Assembly: GCA_017432345.1 (NCBI GenBank)
Contig: JAFRJI010000029.1
Location: 1-38,004, forward strand
From: Bacillota bacterium
GTDB taxonomy: Bacteria; Bacillota; Clostridia; Peptostreptococcales; Anaerovoracaceae
Reading direction: 5' to 3'
DNA: 38,004 nucleotides
Shown here: positions 8,075 to 18,495 of the stretch, one piece after another
Layout: each line of letters opens with the position of its first letter
Position numbering within the stretch: the stretch's first letter is position 1
Notes under the pieces: model-generated
What the model saw: only the letters and a program-made list of their open reading frames with translations
What the model was told of the DNA's origin: nothing
Database searches by the model: none
Translations under genes and position numbers: made by a program

Positions 8075-9403
8075 ATGAAAAACTGGAAAGAATTATACGA
8101 TTCCAAAAAGATGACTTCCGATGAAGCCGTACAGCTGATTAAATCAGGCGACAAAGTAGTTTTCCAGCATGACGTCGGCGAGCCGGCCGAACTGGTCAGA
8201 GCCATGGTCAGAAATGCGAAGAACTACAAGAACGTTGAGATCTCCCATATGTTCTCGCTGGGTCCTGGAGATTACTGCAAGGAAGAATACAAAGAGAACT
8301 TCCATCCAAATATGTGGTTCATTTCCGGTCAGACCAGAAAAGCCTGTAACTATTGGGGAGATTACACCACATGCTTCTTCCATGAACTGCCGGAACTGAT
8401 GCGGCAGGGAAGAGTCCGTGTTGACGTTGTTCTCATTCAGGTATCCCCACCGGACAAACTCGGCTACGTTTCAACCGGTGTATCCGGCGACTATACCGTT
8501 CAGGCAATCAGATCCGCCAAGACCGTTATCGCACAGGTCAACGAACACGTTCCGTTTTCCTATGGCGATGTCGTATTCCCATTGATGGAATATGCGGATG
8601 CGATCGTTGAATACGATGAGTATCTGCCGACGATTCCGGCTTCCAAGATCGGACCGGTCGAAGAAGAAATCGGTAAGTACTGCGCGAGCCTGATCGATGA
8701 CGGCGCTACACTGCAGCTGGGTATCGGATCCATTCCGGATGCGGTATGCGCGCAGCTGAAGGACAAGAAGCATCTGGGCCTGCACTCCGAAATGCTGGGT
8801 GACGGCGCGATGCAGCTGTATTATGAAGGTGTTATCGACAACACAGAGAAGGCCTTTGATAAGGACGTCATGGTCGCTAACTTCGTCATGGGTACGCAGG
8901 AACTGTATGAGTTCTGCGATCACAACCATGCCGTAAGAATCATGCCGGTCGACTATGTAAACGACCCGACGATCATCATGAACTGCTCTAAGATGATTGC
9001 CATCAACGGTGCTCTTGGCTGTGACCTCTATGGACAGGTCGCATCTGACACACTGGGCGGCGATGTACAGTTTTCTGGCGTTGGCGGACAGGTCGACTTC
9101 ATCCGCGGCGCCGCGATGGCAAGAGACGGTCTGGGCAAGGGCATCATCGCAATGCCTTCCATGACGGTCAAGAAGGATGGAACAAAGATCTCCAAGATCA
9201 CGGCGCACTTAGCAGACAAGCAGGTCGTAACCGACTCCAGAAACGACACCGAATTCGTCGTTACCGAATACGGTATCGCAGATCTGTGGGGCAAGACGAA
9301 CTCTGACAGAGCGAGAGCCCTGATCGACATCGCGCATCCTGACTTCCGGCCGCAGCTGAAGGAAGAAATGGAAGAAATCTTCCACCACAAGTATGACGAA
9401 TAA
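8075..9403 (+). CDS. abfT: 4-hydroxybutyrate CoA-transferase
   Basis: A 442-residue family I CoA-transferase that moves CoA from acetyl-CoA (or butyryl-CoA) to 4-hydroxybutyrate, giving the substrate of AbfD. The glutamate that forms the CoA thioester is E239 in GLHSEMLGDG, matching E238 of the C. aminobutyricum enzyme. The acetyl-CoA hydrolase/transferase fold is shown by QLGIGSIPDAV and by the C-terminal VTEYGIADLWGK segment. The RBS CGGAGG precedes the ATG closely and starts inside the previous gene's last codons. It is flanked by the Cys-rich gene and abfH, an order that supports the substrate assignment over a generic acetate CoA-transferase. Confidence 0.95.
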   Translation: MKNWKELYDSKKMTSDEAVQLIKSGDKVVFQHDVGEPAELVRAMVRNAKNYKNVEISHMFSLGPGDYCKEEYKENFHPNMWFISGQTRKACNYWGDYTTCFFHELPELMRQGRVRVDVVLIQVSPPDKLGYVSTGVSGDYTVQAIRSAKTVIAQVNEHVPFSYGDVVFPLMEYADAIVEYDEYLPTIPASKIGPVEEEIGKYCASLIDDGATLQLGIGSIPDAVCAQLKDKKHLGLHSEMLGDGAMQLYYEGVIDNTEKAFDKDVMVANFVMGTQELYEFCDHNHAVRIMPVDYVNDPTIIMNCSKMIAINGALGCDLYGQVASDTLGGDVQFSGVGGQVDFIRGAAMARDGLGKGIIAMPSMTVKKDGTKISKITAHLADKQVVTDSRNDTEFVVTEYGIADLWGKTNSDRARALIDIAHPDFRPQLKEEMEEIFHHKYDE

Positions 9404-9441
9404 GAAAGCTATAGTTAATTAACCATAAGGAGGTTATGTAA

Positions 9442-10566
9442 ATGCAAGCTTTAAAATTAGTTCCAACGATCCACTATTTTGACACATTCAAGGAATTCAA
9501 CGACGAGTTCAAGTTCGGAAAGGGCGACATCCTTGTAACGAATGAATGGATGTACAAGCCATACGTGGAAGGCCTCGGCATCGATATGCCGGTCGTTTTC
9601 CAGGAAAAGTATGGTATGGGCGAACCGACAGACGAAATGATGGATGCTATGAAAGCGGAAATGGACAAGTATGAGTATGACAGAATCATCGCTTTCGGCG
9701 GCGGCACCATCGTTGACTGCTGCAAAGTTCTGGCCTGCGAGATCCCTGACAAAGTAGCGGATCTGTACACAGACAAGTATCCTTGCAAGAAGATCAAGAA
9801 GCTCATCGCAGTTCCTACGACTTGCGGAACCGGTTCTGAGGTAACGAATGTTGCAGTAGCATCCATTCCATCCCTGAACCTGAAGAAGGGTATTGCCACT
9901 CCTGATACCTTTGCGGATGAAGCTGTCCTGATTCCTGAATCCCTGCAGGGACTGCCTGATAAAGTATTCGCGACTTCTTCCGTCGACGCGCTGATCCACG
10001 CTGTAGAGTCCTTCCTGTCACCGAAAGCTTCCCCTTTCACGGAGATCCTCTCCAAGGAAGCGATCGCGCTGATCATGGGCGGCTACAAGAAGATCGTCGA
10101 AAGAGGCGGAAACACGAAGGAAAACAGAGCTGACCTGCTCAAGGACTTCTGCCTGGCAGCGACTTATGCCGGAATGGCGTTTGGTAATGCCGGATGCGCA
10201 GCGGTTCACGCGCTGTCCTATGCACACGGCGGTGCATTCCACATTCCGCACGGCGAAGCGAACTTCATCTGCTTCACAGAAGTATTCAAGATGTACATGA
10301 GAAAACAGCCGGTCGGCAAGATCCAGGAAGCGAACAAGATTTTCTGCGACGTTCTCGGATGCGACGAATCCGTTGTTTACGAAGAACTGGATGCATTCCT
10401 CGGCAAGATCCTCGAGAAGAAGCCGCTGAGAGAATATGGCATGACGGAAGATCAGGTAAGACCGTTCGCCAAGTCCACGATCGACAACCAGCAGAGACTT
10501 CTGGCCAACAACTATGTTGAGCTTTCAGAGGACGAAATCGCTGAGATTTTCCAGAACCTGTATTAA
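9442..10566 (+). CDS. abfH: 4-hydroxybutyrate dehydrogenase (iron-dependent alcohol dehydrogenase family)
   Basis: A 374-residue group III (Fe-containing) alcohol dehydrogenase that reduces succinic semialdehyde to 4-hydroxybutyrate with NADH. The dinucleotide-binding AFGGGT (84-89) and TTCGTGSE (126-133) are present. Metal ligands D182, H186, H256 and H270 have the family spacing (DALIH ... VHALSYAHGGAFHIPHGE). The RBS AAGGAGG lies eight bases before the ATG. It is the last gene before a strong terminator. No succinic semialdehyde dehydrogenase or GABA aminotransferase gene is in this window, so the source of the aldehyde (GABA or succinate) cannot be decided. Confidence 0.94.
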   Translation: MQALKLVPTIHYFDTFKEFNDEFKFGKGDILVTNEWMYKPYVEGLGIDMPVVFQEKYGMGEPTDEMMDAMKAEMDKYEYDRIIAFGGGTIVDCCKVLACEIPDKVADLYTDKYPCKKIKKLIAVPTTCGTGSEVTNVAVASIPSLNLKKGIATPDTFADEAVLIPESLQGLPDKVFATSSVDALIHAVESFLSPKASPFTEILSKEAIALIMGGYKKIVERGGNTKENRADLLKDFCLAATYAGMAFGNAGCAAVHALSYAHGGAFHIPHGEANFICFTEVFKMYMRKQPVGKIQEANKIFCDVLGCDESVVYEELDAFLGKILEKKPLREYGMTEDQVRPFAKSTIDNQQRLLANNYVELSEDEIAEIFQNLY

Positions 10567-10601
10567 TGTAATTGCAACGATCCGATAGGGTCGGAATAAC
10601 G

Positions 10602-10637
10602 GACCGGACAGCCCATCGCTGCCCGGTCTTTTTTCTT
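10602..10637 (+). terminator. Terminator of the 4-hydroxybutyrate operon
   Basis: GACCGG-A-CAGC (10602-10612) pairs with GCTG-C-CCGGTC (10618-10628) with one A-C mismatch and a five-base loop, then a run of seven Ts. It closes the block that begins at the 5799 promoter. Confidence 0.88.
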
Positions 10638-10655
10638 TAAGTCTGTTTAGCTCTT

Positions 10656-10684
10656 TTGCATATCACATAGAGATATGATAAGAT
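10656..10684 (+). promoter_or_regulatory. Possible promoter of the DUF975 gene
   Basis: TTGCAT (10656-10661), 17 bases, TAAGAT (10679-10684). The -10 is weak (4 of 6), and a better hexamer TATGAT (10674-10679) has no matching -35. A promoter is expected here because a terminator precedes it. Confidence 0.35.
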
Positions 10685-10720
10685 ATTTCTGATTTTTAGA
10701 GAAAAGTGAGGGAACGATCT

Positions 10721-11779
10721 ATGCAGGAATCCATGATTGAACAAAACATTGTTATAACGGAACCCAGCAGAAATCTGAGAGCGCTGGGAAGAAACGCGCT
10801 TGCAGGGAAATGGAAGACCGCTATTATCACAGTCATAGTCTATCTCCTGTGCATGACCATACCGCCACTCGTATTTGACAGCCTGTTCGGCGTCAATCTC
10901 GGGAATCTGTTCATAAATGACGGATACACCTACGGCATTGACGTCGGCCTGTATGCGGAACTCTACAATACGATGCCGACTTACTCGATCCTGAGCGGGA
11001 TCTATATACTGCTCATTACAGGACCTTTGACGCTGGGACTGACGATGTTCTTCCTCGCCATGTTCCGGAAACACAAGGTCGAGACCGTCGATATGTTCCT
11101 TGGATTCGAGAAATTCGGCAAATCCCTGGGGCTGATGCTCTTCCAGATGTTGTTCATCTATCTCTGGTCCTTGCTGTTCATCATTCCGGGCATCATCGCG
11201 TCCATCCGCTACAGCCAGGCGTTCTTCATCCTGGCCGATGACCCGAGCAAAGGCATCCGCCAGTGCATGAATGAAAGCAAAGCGATGATGAAGGGCAACA
11301 AGGCGAAATATTTCTGCCTGAGCTTATCCTTCATCGGCTGGCTCATCCTTTCATCGCTCCCGGCAACGATCCTGGAAAGCATCGGACACATCATTACGAC
11401 CAACGCGTTCATCGTATCGCTGTTCGCAGCGGTAGGATATCTCTTCATCGCGCCGGTCACGGCCTATATGTTTTCCACCATGTCGGGCTTCTATGAGATC
11501 CTTGCGGGCCACCTGATCAAGGAAACGCAGCCGGCTCCGATTCCGGAAGATGTCTACGCCCTGGAACAGCCGGAAGAATCCACAGATTCATCGTTCGAAC
11601 CACCGGCAGAACCACCGGTCGAAGAAGCAACCGAGGCACCAGCCGAGGAAGCCACCGAACCACCGGCCGAAGATCCAGTGGAAACCCCGACGGAAGAACC
11701 GGTGGAAGAGAAGGCTGCAGACGCTGCGGAAGTCGCCGAAGAGGCAGCAGAACCAACCGAAGAACCAAAGGAAGACTAG
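10721..11779 (+). CDS. DUF975-family integral membrane protein with acidic Pro/Glu tail
   Basis: 352 residues. After a cytoplasmic N-terminus with the family-typical RNLRALGRNALAGKWKTA, about five to six hydrophobic segments follow (near residues 35-55, 85-115, 140-170, 205-225 and 230-255). This resembles the DUF975 family, whose function is unknown. The last 75 or so residues are a low-complexity repeat of EEATEPPAEDP-like units, probably disordered. A GTG at 10706 is in frame, but the ATG at 10721 has GAGGGA seven bases upstream and is preferred. One base separates its stop from the next ATG, so it heads a packed gene string through dgt. Confidence 0.8.
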   Translation: MQESMIEQNIVITEPSRNLRALGRNALAGKWKTAIITVIVYLLCMTIPPLVFDSLFGVNLGNLFINDGYTYGIDVGLYAELYNTMPTYSILSGIYILLITGPLTLGLTMFFLAMFRKHKVETVDMFLGFEKFGKSLGLMLFQMLFIYLWSLLFIIPGIIASIRYSQAFFILADDPSKGIRQCMNESKAMMKGNKAKYFCLSLSFIGWLILSSLPATILESIGHIITTNAFIVSLFAAVGYLFIAPVTAYMFSTMSGFYEILAGHLIKETQPAPIPEDVYALEQPEESTDSSFEPPAEPPVEEATEAPAEEATEPPAEDPVETPTEEPVEEKAADAAEVAEEAAEPTEEPKED

Positions 11780-11780
11780 A

Positions 11781-12071
11781 ATGGAACACTATAAATTTTT
11801 CAGCAACAAGGAATGCGAATTCTTTCCTTGCCACGACGTAAAGAATAAGGACGATTTCAATTGTCTGTTTTGTTACTGCCCGCTGTACACCCTTGGTGAT
11901 CAGTGCGGCGGTAATTTCAAATATACCGAAACGGGAATCAAAGACTGCAGCGGCTGCATGGTGCCGCATTCCAAAGGCGCCTATGATTACATCATCGGCA
12001 AGAGCAAAGAACTGCTCGACTTGGCTGCAGAGAACCGAGCAGAGAACCGAAAGGAAAAGGATCCTGAATGA
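11781..12071 (+). CDS. Cysteine-rich small domain protein, putative metal binding
   Basis: A 96-residue protein matching the 'cysteine-rich small domain' type. Eight cysteines lie at 12, 17, 28, 31, 33, 42, 56 and 59 (ECEFFPC, CLFCYC, QCGG, CSGC), followed by a conserved MVPHSKGAYDYI and a charged C-terminal helix. The domain is thought to bind metal; some relatives are fused to cobalamin-salvage enzymes, but the role is not established. The ATG at 11781 is one base after the DUF975 stop and follows its GAAGACT end. The last four bases overlap the M16 protease start (ATGA). The reading frame is open upstream to 11550, but that part is antiphase to the DUF975 tail and is not coding. Confidence 0.85.
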   Translation: MEHYKFFSNKECEFFPCHDVKNKDDFNCLFCYCPLYTLGDQCGGNFKYTETGIKDCSGCMVPHSKGAYDYIIGKSKELLDLAAENRAENRKEKDPE

Positions 12072-13318
12072 TCACCATCAAACAGCTTGATTGCGGAACA
12101 ACATTGATAATGGAGAAGACGGACTATGTCCAGTCTGCAGCGCTTGGCATCTGGGTAAAATCAGGTGCCATTCATGAAAATACGGGTAATTCCGGCATTT
12201 CCCACTTCATTGAACATATGATGTTCAAGGGGACCGAAAAGAGGACCGCTAAGGAGATCGCCAACGCGGTGGATATGATCGGCGGCGTCTCCAACGCTTT
12301 TACCGGGAAAGAAGCCACCTGCTATTACATCAAGACGCTGTCCTCCAACATATACGAAGGCGCGGAGATCCTGATCGACATGGTGACAGGATCCCTTTTT
12401 GACCAGACCGAAATGGACAAGGAGCGGAGCGTCATTATGGAAGAGATCAAGATGGTCAAGGACACGCCGGATGACGACGTCATGGACACGATCTCCGAGC
12501 TGGTCAACAGCGGAAGCCCGTTAAAGATGAACATCCTCGGTTCGCCGGAAAGCCTCGCGGGAATCGATCATTCCGTGATGGTCGACTATTACCGCGAACG
12601 CTACAGCCGGGAGAACATGGTGGTAGCCGTATCCGGCAACTTCGACGAAGCGAAGATCGAAGCCACCTTTGAAGAGAAACTCAATTCTCTCAACCGGTCA
12701 ACGCCGATAAAGGAAATGGAAATCAAACCGTACGAGAAGCAGTTCGCGGTCAAGGTCAAGGACATCGAGCAGACTCACATCTGCCTGGCCGTACCGGGCG
12801 TCTCGATGACGGATGAGAAATATTACGCCTTCGTTCTGATGAACAGCATCTTCGGCGGCAGCATGAGCTCCAGGCTGTTCCAGAAGATCCGTGAGGAGAA
12901 GGGCCTGGCGTATTCCGTCACATCGATGAACATCTTCAACAGCTTTGCCGGTTTCTTCAACATCTACGCCGGCGTGGCCCACGATAAGACCGAAGAGACG
13001 ATCAGCGCTATCAAGGACGAACTGAAGCTCTTTGCGATAGACGGCGTCACCGATGAGGAACTCTCCATGGCGAAGGTGCAGATCAAGAGCATGTACATCT
13101 TCGGCCAGGAGAACATCAACAGCCGGATGATCACGCTGGGCAAGAACAAGCTGCTAATAGACCGCGTCTTTACGCCGGAAGAAGTCCTGGAGGGATTCGA
13201 TAAAGTGACATCCGATGACATTCTGGAGGCAGCCGCCATTGTCGGCGATCATAGCCGGTATTGCGCCGCCGCCGTCACCGGGCAGGATTTTGATCTGAAA
13301 GGACTCGTGGAAGCATGA
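12068..13318 (+). CDS. M16-family zinc metallopeptidase (processing-protease-like)
   Basis: A 416-residue peptidase of the pitrilysin/mitochondrial-processing-peptidase family, resembling B. subtilis YmxG (MlpA). The inverted zinc motif HxxEH is H46-F-I-E49-H50, and the distal glutamate lies in the [12 protein letters not shown] segment about 76 residues further on. The C-terminal half repeats the M16 fold ([17 protein letters not shown]). The substrate is unknown. It overlaps the preceding gene and the following dut by four bases each, so the three are likely co-translated. In many Firmicutes this gene lies near dut and dpa or pnp genes; here only dut follows. Confidence 0.93.
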   Translation: MITIKQLDCGTTLIMEKTDYVQSAALGIWVKSGAIHENTGNSGISHFIEHMMFKGTEKRTAKEIANAVDMIGGVSNAFTGKEATCYYIKTLSSNIYEGAEILIDMVTGSLFDQTEMDKERSVIMEEIKMVKDTPDDDVMDTISELVNSGSPLKMNILGSPESLAGIDHSVMVDYYRERYSRENMVVAVSGNFDEAKIEATFEEKLNSLNRSTPIKEMEIKPYEKQFAVKVKDIEQTHICLAVPGVSMTDEKYYAFVLMNSIFGGSMSSRLFQKIREEKGLAYSVTSMNIFNSFAGFFNIYAGVAHDKTEETISAIKDELKLFAIDGVTDEELSMAKVQIKSMYIFGQENINSRMITLGKNKLLIDRVFTPEEVLEGFDKVTSDDILEAAAIVGDHSRYCAAAVTGQDFDLKGLVEA

Positions 13319-13743
13319 TTGTGAAAGTCAGAAGCCGCTCCGGCAGGATGCCGGAGTATGAAACAGCCGGATCCGCCGGCATGGACCTGCGGGCCGACCT
13401 TGCAGAACCGGTCGTCCTTAAGCCGGGCGAACGGAAACTGATCCCGACCGGACTCTTCCTGGAAATCGAGAAAGGGTACGAAGCGCAGATTCGCGCGCGC
13501 AGCGGATTGGCGCTGAAACACGGCATCTGTCTGGCTAATGGCATCGGGACCATCGACAGCGATTACCGCGGGGAAGTCGGCGTCATCCTGGTCAACCTCG
13601 GATCAGAGAATTTTGCAATTGAGGACGGGGACCGGATCGCGCAGATGGTCATTTTGAAATACGAACGGGCAGAGATCGTTGCCTCGGATACGCTATCCGA
13701 AACGGAACGTGGCGCCGGGGGTTTTGGACATACAGGAGTTTGA
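13315..13743 (+). CDS. dut: Deoxyuridine 5'-triphosphate nucleotidohydrolase (dUTPase)
   Basis: A 142-residue trimeric dUTPase that hydrolyses dUTP to dUMP and pyrophosphate, keeping uracil out of DNA and feeding dTMP synthesis. All five family motifs are visible: [10 protein letters not shown] (I), ARSGLA (II), [13 protein letters not shown] with the catalytic Asp (III), GDRIAQMV (IV) and the C-terminal [10 protein letters not shown] (V). The start ATG overlaps the M16 stop. It is followed by dgt, another dNTP-pool enzyme. Confidence 0.97.
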   Translation: MIVKVRSRSGRMPEYETAGSAGMDLRADLAEPVVLKPGERKLIPTGLFLEIEKGYEAQIRARSGLALKHGICLANGIGTIDSDYRGEVGVILVNLGSENFAIEDGDRIAQMVILKYERAEIVASDTLSETERGAGGFGHTGV

Positions 13744-13751
13744 GAGCACGC

Positions 13752-14744
13752 ATGATAACGAGAGAGATCGTAGAAGCGAGGGAACGCGAAATATTGAGCC
13801 GCTACGCGACTAAGTCCTGCGAGAGCAGGGGACGGCTGCAGCCGGAGGAGAAATGCCTGATCCGGACGGACTTCCAACGGGACAGAGACCGGATCATCCA
13901 CTCGAAGGCCTTCCGCCGTCTGATGCACAAGACGCAGGTCTTTCTGGCACCGGAAGGGGATCACTACCGGACGAGACTGACGCACACAATCGAGGTCTCC
14001 CAGATCGCCCGGACCATCGCCCGGGGAGCGGGACTCAACGAAGATCTGACGGAAGCCATCGCCATGGGCCACGATCTGGGGCACACGCCCTTCGGCCACA
14101 GCGGGGAGATGATTCTGGACCGGATCTACAGTGGCGGGTTCAAGCACAACCGGCAGAGCCTCCGGGTCGTGGATGTGCTGGAGTCGTCGGACGGCAAACG
14201 GAGAGGGATGAACTTGACCATCGAAGTGCGGGACGGGATCTTGAACCACACCGGAGCGGGCATCCCGATCACGCCGGAAGGGCAGGTGGTCAAGATCAGC
14301 GACCGGATCGCCTACATCAACCACGACATCGACGACGCCATCCGCAGCAGGATCATCAAGACCGAGGACCTGCCGCGGGAGAGCATCGCGATCCTGGGCG
14401 ATTCCCACAAGAAACGGATCGATACGCTGGTCAAGGATATGATCCGCTGCAGCTACGATCAGCCGGAAGCAAAACTCTCTGAGGAAAAGTGGAACGCCAT
14501 GAACGAACTGAGGAAATACATGTTCGCCAACGTCTACACCGATCCTTTCGTAAAGTCAGCGGAGGATCCGAACAAGGTCGAGGTGATCATCACGAGGCTG
14601 TTCGAGTACTACATGGATCATCCGGAACAGCTGCCGGCGGACTTGTACGCCATGCGGAACGAGTACTCTATCGAGGAGCTGGTCAAGGACCACGTGGCCA
14701 GCATGACGGACCGGTACGCGATCAATAAATACAACGAAATTTAA
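13752..14744 (+). CDS. dgt: Deoxyguanosinetriphosphate triphosphohydrolase-like protein (HD domain)
   Basis: A 330-residue HD-domain phosphohydrolase of the dGTPase type, which releases triphosphate from dNTPs. Metal ligands include H78 in RTRLTHTIEV, H107-D108 in MGHDLGHTPFGH and a distal Asp in YINHDIDDA. The substrate range is not predictable from sequence. A TTG at 13740 is possible but only one base from GGAG; the ATG at 13752 gives the usual MxxREIxEARE start, although its RBS spacing of 13 is long. It is placed directly after dut, forming a nucleotide-pool module. It ends 13 bases before a strong terminator. Confidence 0.9.
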   Translation: MITREIVEAREREILSRYATKSCESRGRLQPEEKCLIRTDFQRDRDRIIHSKAFRRLMHKTQVFLAPEGDHYRTRLTHTIEVSQIARTIARGAGLNEDLTEAIAMGHDLGHTPFGHSGEMILDRIYSGGFKHNRQSLRVVDVLESSDGKRRGMNLTIEVRDGILNHTGAGIPITPEGQVVKISDRIAYINHDIDDAIRSRIIKTEDLPRESIAILGDSHKKRIDTLVKDMIRCSYDQPEAKLSEEKWNAMNELRKYMFANVYTDPFVKSAEDPNKVEVIITRLFEYYMDHPEQLPADLYAMRNEYSIEELVKDHVASMTDRYAINKYNEI

Positions 14745-14757
14745 AAAAAGGAACAAT

Positions 14758-14796
14758 AAAACCTTTGACGTATATATCATATGTCGAAGGTTTTTT
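14758..14796 (+). terminator. Strong terminator-like hairpin between dgt and dnaG
   Basis: AAAACCTTTGAC (14758-14769) pairs with GTCGAAGGTTTT (14783-14794) with one G-T wobble; a TATAT/ATAT part of the loop can extend it. A run of six Ts (14791-14796) follows. No promoter is seen in the 19 bases left before dnaG, so dnaG and rpoD may depend on read-through, as in macromolecular synthesis operons. Confidence 0.85.
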
Positions 14797-14815
14797 AATA
14801 CGAGGTATTGTGGTT

Positions 14816-16552
14816 TTGAGTGGGAAAACGAATATTGTTGATGAGATCAAAAGCAGGTGTAATATCGTCGATGTTATCGGACGGGTCGTGACCTTAAAAA
14901 AGGCCGGCAGCAACTACAAGGGGCTTTGTCCGTTTCACAATGAAAAGACGCCTTCTTTTGTTGTTTCTGAGACAAAACAGATCTTCAAATGCTTCGGCTG
15001 CGGCGAGAGCGGGGACGTGATTACCTTCGTCGAGAAGTACTATAATCTCGATTTCAAGGGCGCCGCTGAGATGCTGGCTCGGGATTACGGGATCGACATC
15101 AGTAACGCCTTCACCGACCAGGGCAACAAGAAGGAACTGTACCAGATCAACCGGGAGGCGGCCCGCTTCTTTTACCGGGCTCTTCGGGAGCACGACAATC
15201 CCGGCTACCGGTACATGGCCGGCCGCGGGATCTCCAACGACACGCTTCGGGAGTTCGGCATCGGGTTGGCTGACGACAACTGGACCACGCTCACGGACCA
15301 TCTTACTGCAAAAGGCATCGACCCGAAGACGCTTCTGGAACTGGGACTGGCATCCCGCTCCGACAGGGGCCGCTACTATGATAAATTCCGGGGCCGCGTC
15401 ATCTTCCCGATCATCAACACAGCCGGGGAGATCATCGGTTTCGGCGGGCGGATCATCGGCGACGGCGAGCCGAAGTACCTAAACAGCCAGGAAACAAAAG
15501 TCTTCCAGAAGAAGAACAACCTGTACGGACTGAACCTGGCCAAAGAATATATCCTGAAGGAAGATTACATCATCCTGGTGGAAGGATATATGGACGTCGT
15601 TTCCCTGCATCAGGCGGGCATCAAAAATGTCGTCGCCTCGCTGGGGACCGCGCTGACGGCCAATCAGGCCAGCTTGATCAGGCGCTTCACGAAGAACGTG
15701 ATCCTGGCCTACGACGCGGACAACGCCGGACAGAGCGCGGCGGAACGGGGACTGGACATCCTGTATGAAGAAGGCCTGAAGGCGAAAGTCTTGCAGATCC
15801 CGGAAGGGAAGGACCCGGATGAATTCGTCAAGAAGAACGGGCGCAAGGCGTTCGCGGAAGCCATCGCGAAGGCGCTCCCGCACGGGAACTTCAAGATCGA
15901 GCGCATCAAGCGCAAGTACGATTTGACAAGCGACGCGGACCGCGCGTCCTGCATCGACGAAGCGGTGCACATGCTGGCCAGACTGAAACCGGTCGACGCG
16001 GACATCTACTTAAAGAAACTCGCGTCTGACCTGGGCGTTTCCGAAGGAGCCGTCCGGCGGCAGCTGAACAATACGACGGATCCGGAGCAGGCCCGCAGAT
16101 TCGTGCCGGCGGATACGAACGATATCAATACCGAGATCATCACGCCGGTGGAGAAGACGTTGCTGAAGCTGATCTCCACCGACCGGAAATACATCGATTT
16201 CCCGGAGGACCTGAAAGGACAGGTGTTCCAAAGCCCGGCTGGCAGGAGCATCTACCGCGCCATCGCCGGCCTGGACGGGAAATCACATCCGCTAACACAC
16301 AACGATCTGAACTCCGCAGTGGACCCGGATTATCTGAAATATCTGGATGAGATCATGGACATCGCAATCCCGGCGGAGAGAGAGCGGCAGACGTACGATG
16401 AATGCGTCCAGTTCATCCGCACTAGGATCCTCAAGGAACGGGCGGAAGACATCAACAGCCAGCTGGAAATGGGAGAGGGCATCCTCTCGAGCGAAGAGAC
16501 ACTCAAGTTAATGACAGAACTTGTCGAAATACAAAAACAATTGATAGGATAG
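14816..16552 (+). CDS. dnaG: DNA primase
   Basis: A 578-residue bacterial primase that makes RNA primers for lagging-strand synthesis and works with the replicative helicase. The CHC2 zinc finger has C38, H41, C59 and C62 (GLCPFHNEKTPSF ... KCFGCGESGD). The Toprim core shows VEGYMDVVSL and YDADNAGQSA with the metal-binding acidic residues. A C-terminal helicase-binding domain follows from about residue 440. The frame is open back to 14765, across the terminator; a TTG at 14816 gives the same N-terminal length as relatives and has GAGG ten bases upstream. GTG 14810 is the alternative. rpoD follows 12 bases later. Confidence 0.95.
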   Translation: MSGKTNIVDEIKSRCNIVDVIGRVVTLKKAGSNYKGLCPFHNEKTPSFVVSETKQIFKCFGCGESGDVITFVEKYYNLDFKGAAEMLARDYGIDISNAFTDQGNKKELYQINREAARFFYRALREHDNPGYRYMAGRGISNDTLREFGIGLADDNWTTLTDHLTAKGIDPKTLLELGLASRSDRGRYYDKFRGRVIFPIINTAGEIIGFGGRIIGDGEPKYLNSQETKVFQKKNNLYGLNLAKEYILKEDYIILVEGYMDVVSLHQAGIKNVVASLGTALTANQASLIRRFTKNVILAYDADNAGQSAAERGLDILYEEGLKAKVLQIPEGKDPDEFVKKNGRKAFAEAIAKALPHGNFKIERIKRKYDLTSDADRASCIDEAVHMLARLKPVDADIYLKKLASDLGVSEGAVRRQLNNTTDPEQARRFVPADTNDINTEIITPVEKTLLKLISTDRKYIDFPEDLKGQVFQSPAGRSIYRAIAGLDGKSHPLTHNDLNSAVDPDYLKYLDEIMDIAIPAERERQTYDECVQFIRTRILKERAEDINSQLEMGEGILSSEETLKLMTELVEIQKQLIG

Positions 16553-16564
16553 GGAGAATTGGAA

Positions 16565-17796
<1,232 letters not shown>

Positions 17797-17800
<4 letters not shown>

Positions 17801-18495
17801 TCAAATTATCCGACCGGCTGCAATTGATCGCCGATCAGATCGAGACAGGAGAAACCATGGCCGATATCGGTACCGACCATGGTTTTTTGCCACTGTCACT
17901 GATCGAGCGCGGCGTCTGCCCGAAGGCGATCCTCACGGACATCAGCGGCCCTTCGCTAAATAAAGCAAAATTCTCAGCTGCTGAGTCGGGGATCGAGCAG
18001 GGCGTCGAATTCCGGGAAGGAAACGGACTGGATGTTCTCAGGTACGGCGAAGTCGACGCGGTGGTCATCGCCGGGATGGGCGGACAGCTGATCAGCGAGA
18101 TCCTCGGCAAGGATCTGATGCACACCTGCAGCTTCCGCAAGTACATTTTCCAGCCCCGCAGCCAGACAGGCCTGCTGCGCTGGTGGCTGGAATCAAAGGG
18201 CTTTGCGATCACAAAAAACCGGCTCGTCCGGGAAGGAAAGTTCCTGTGTGAGGTAATCGTCGCGTTGGCGCCGAAAACGCTGCAGAACGTTGTTTTGGAG
18301 GCGGAGAGCCCCCACTGGGATCTGCCGGAGGATACCGGCAGCGAAGAACCGGGACTGGTGCAGGATTTTGCTGAACGGAAGATCGAGAAAGAGAACAAGC
18401 GGATCCGCGGATTGGAGCAGGCGAGAACGCCGGATCCGGAAGCGGTCCGGATCGCGGAAGAGCGCATCAGATATTTCAGGAGGTTTATTAAATGA
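17797..18495 (+). CDS. trmK: tRNA (adenine(22)-N1)-methyltransferase
   Basis: A 232-residue class I SAM-dependent methyltransferase of the TrmK/YqfN family, which makes m1A22 in the D-loop of tRNAs. The SAM-binding motif is [13 protein letters not shown] near residues 21-33, and IAGMGGQLI is the family's second signature. The C-terminal part is a predicted coiled coil rich in Lys and Glu. It overlaps rpoD by four bases upstream and the Nif3-like gene by four bases downstream. The same rpoD-trmK-nif3 order occurs in Bacillus (sigA-yqfN-yqfO), which supports the call. Confidence 0.95.

Noticed and set aside
14765-14815. Longer DnaG N-terminus starting at TTG 14765
   Set aside because: The extra codons run through the terminator hairpin and lengthen the protein beyond the conserved primase start.
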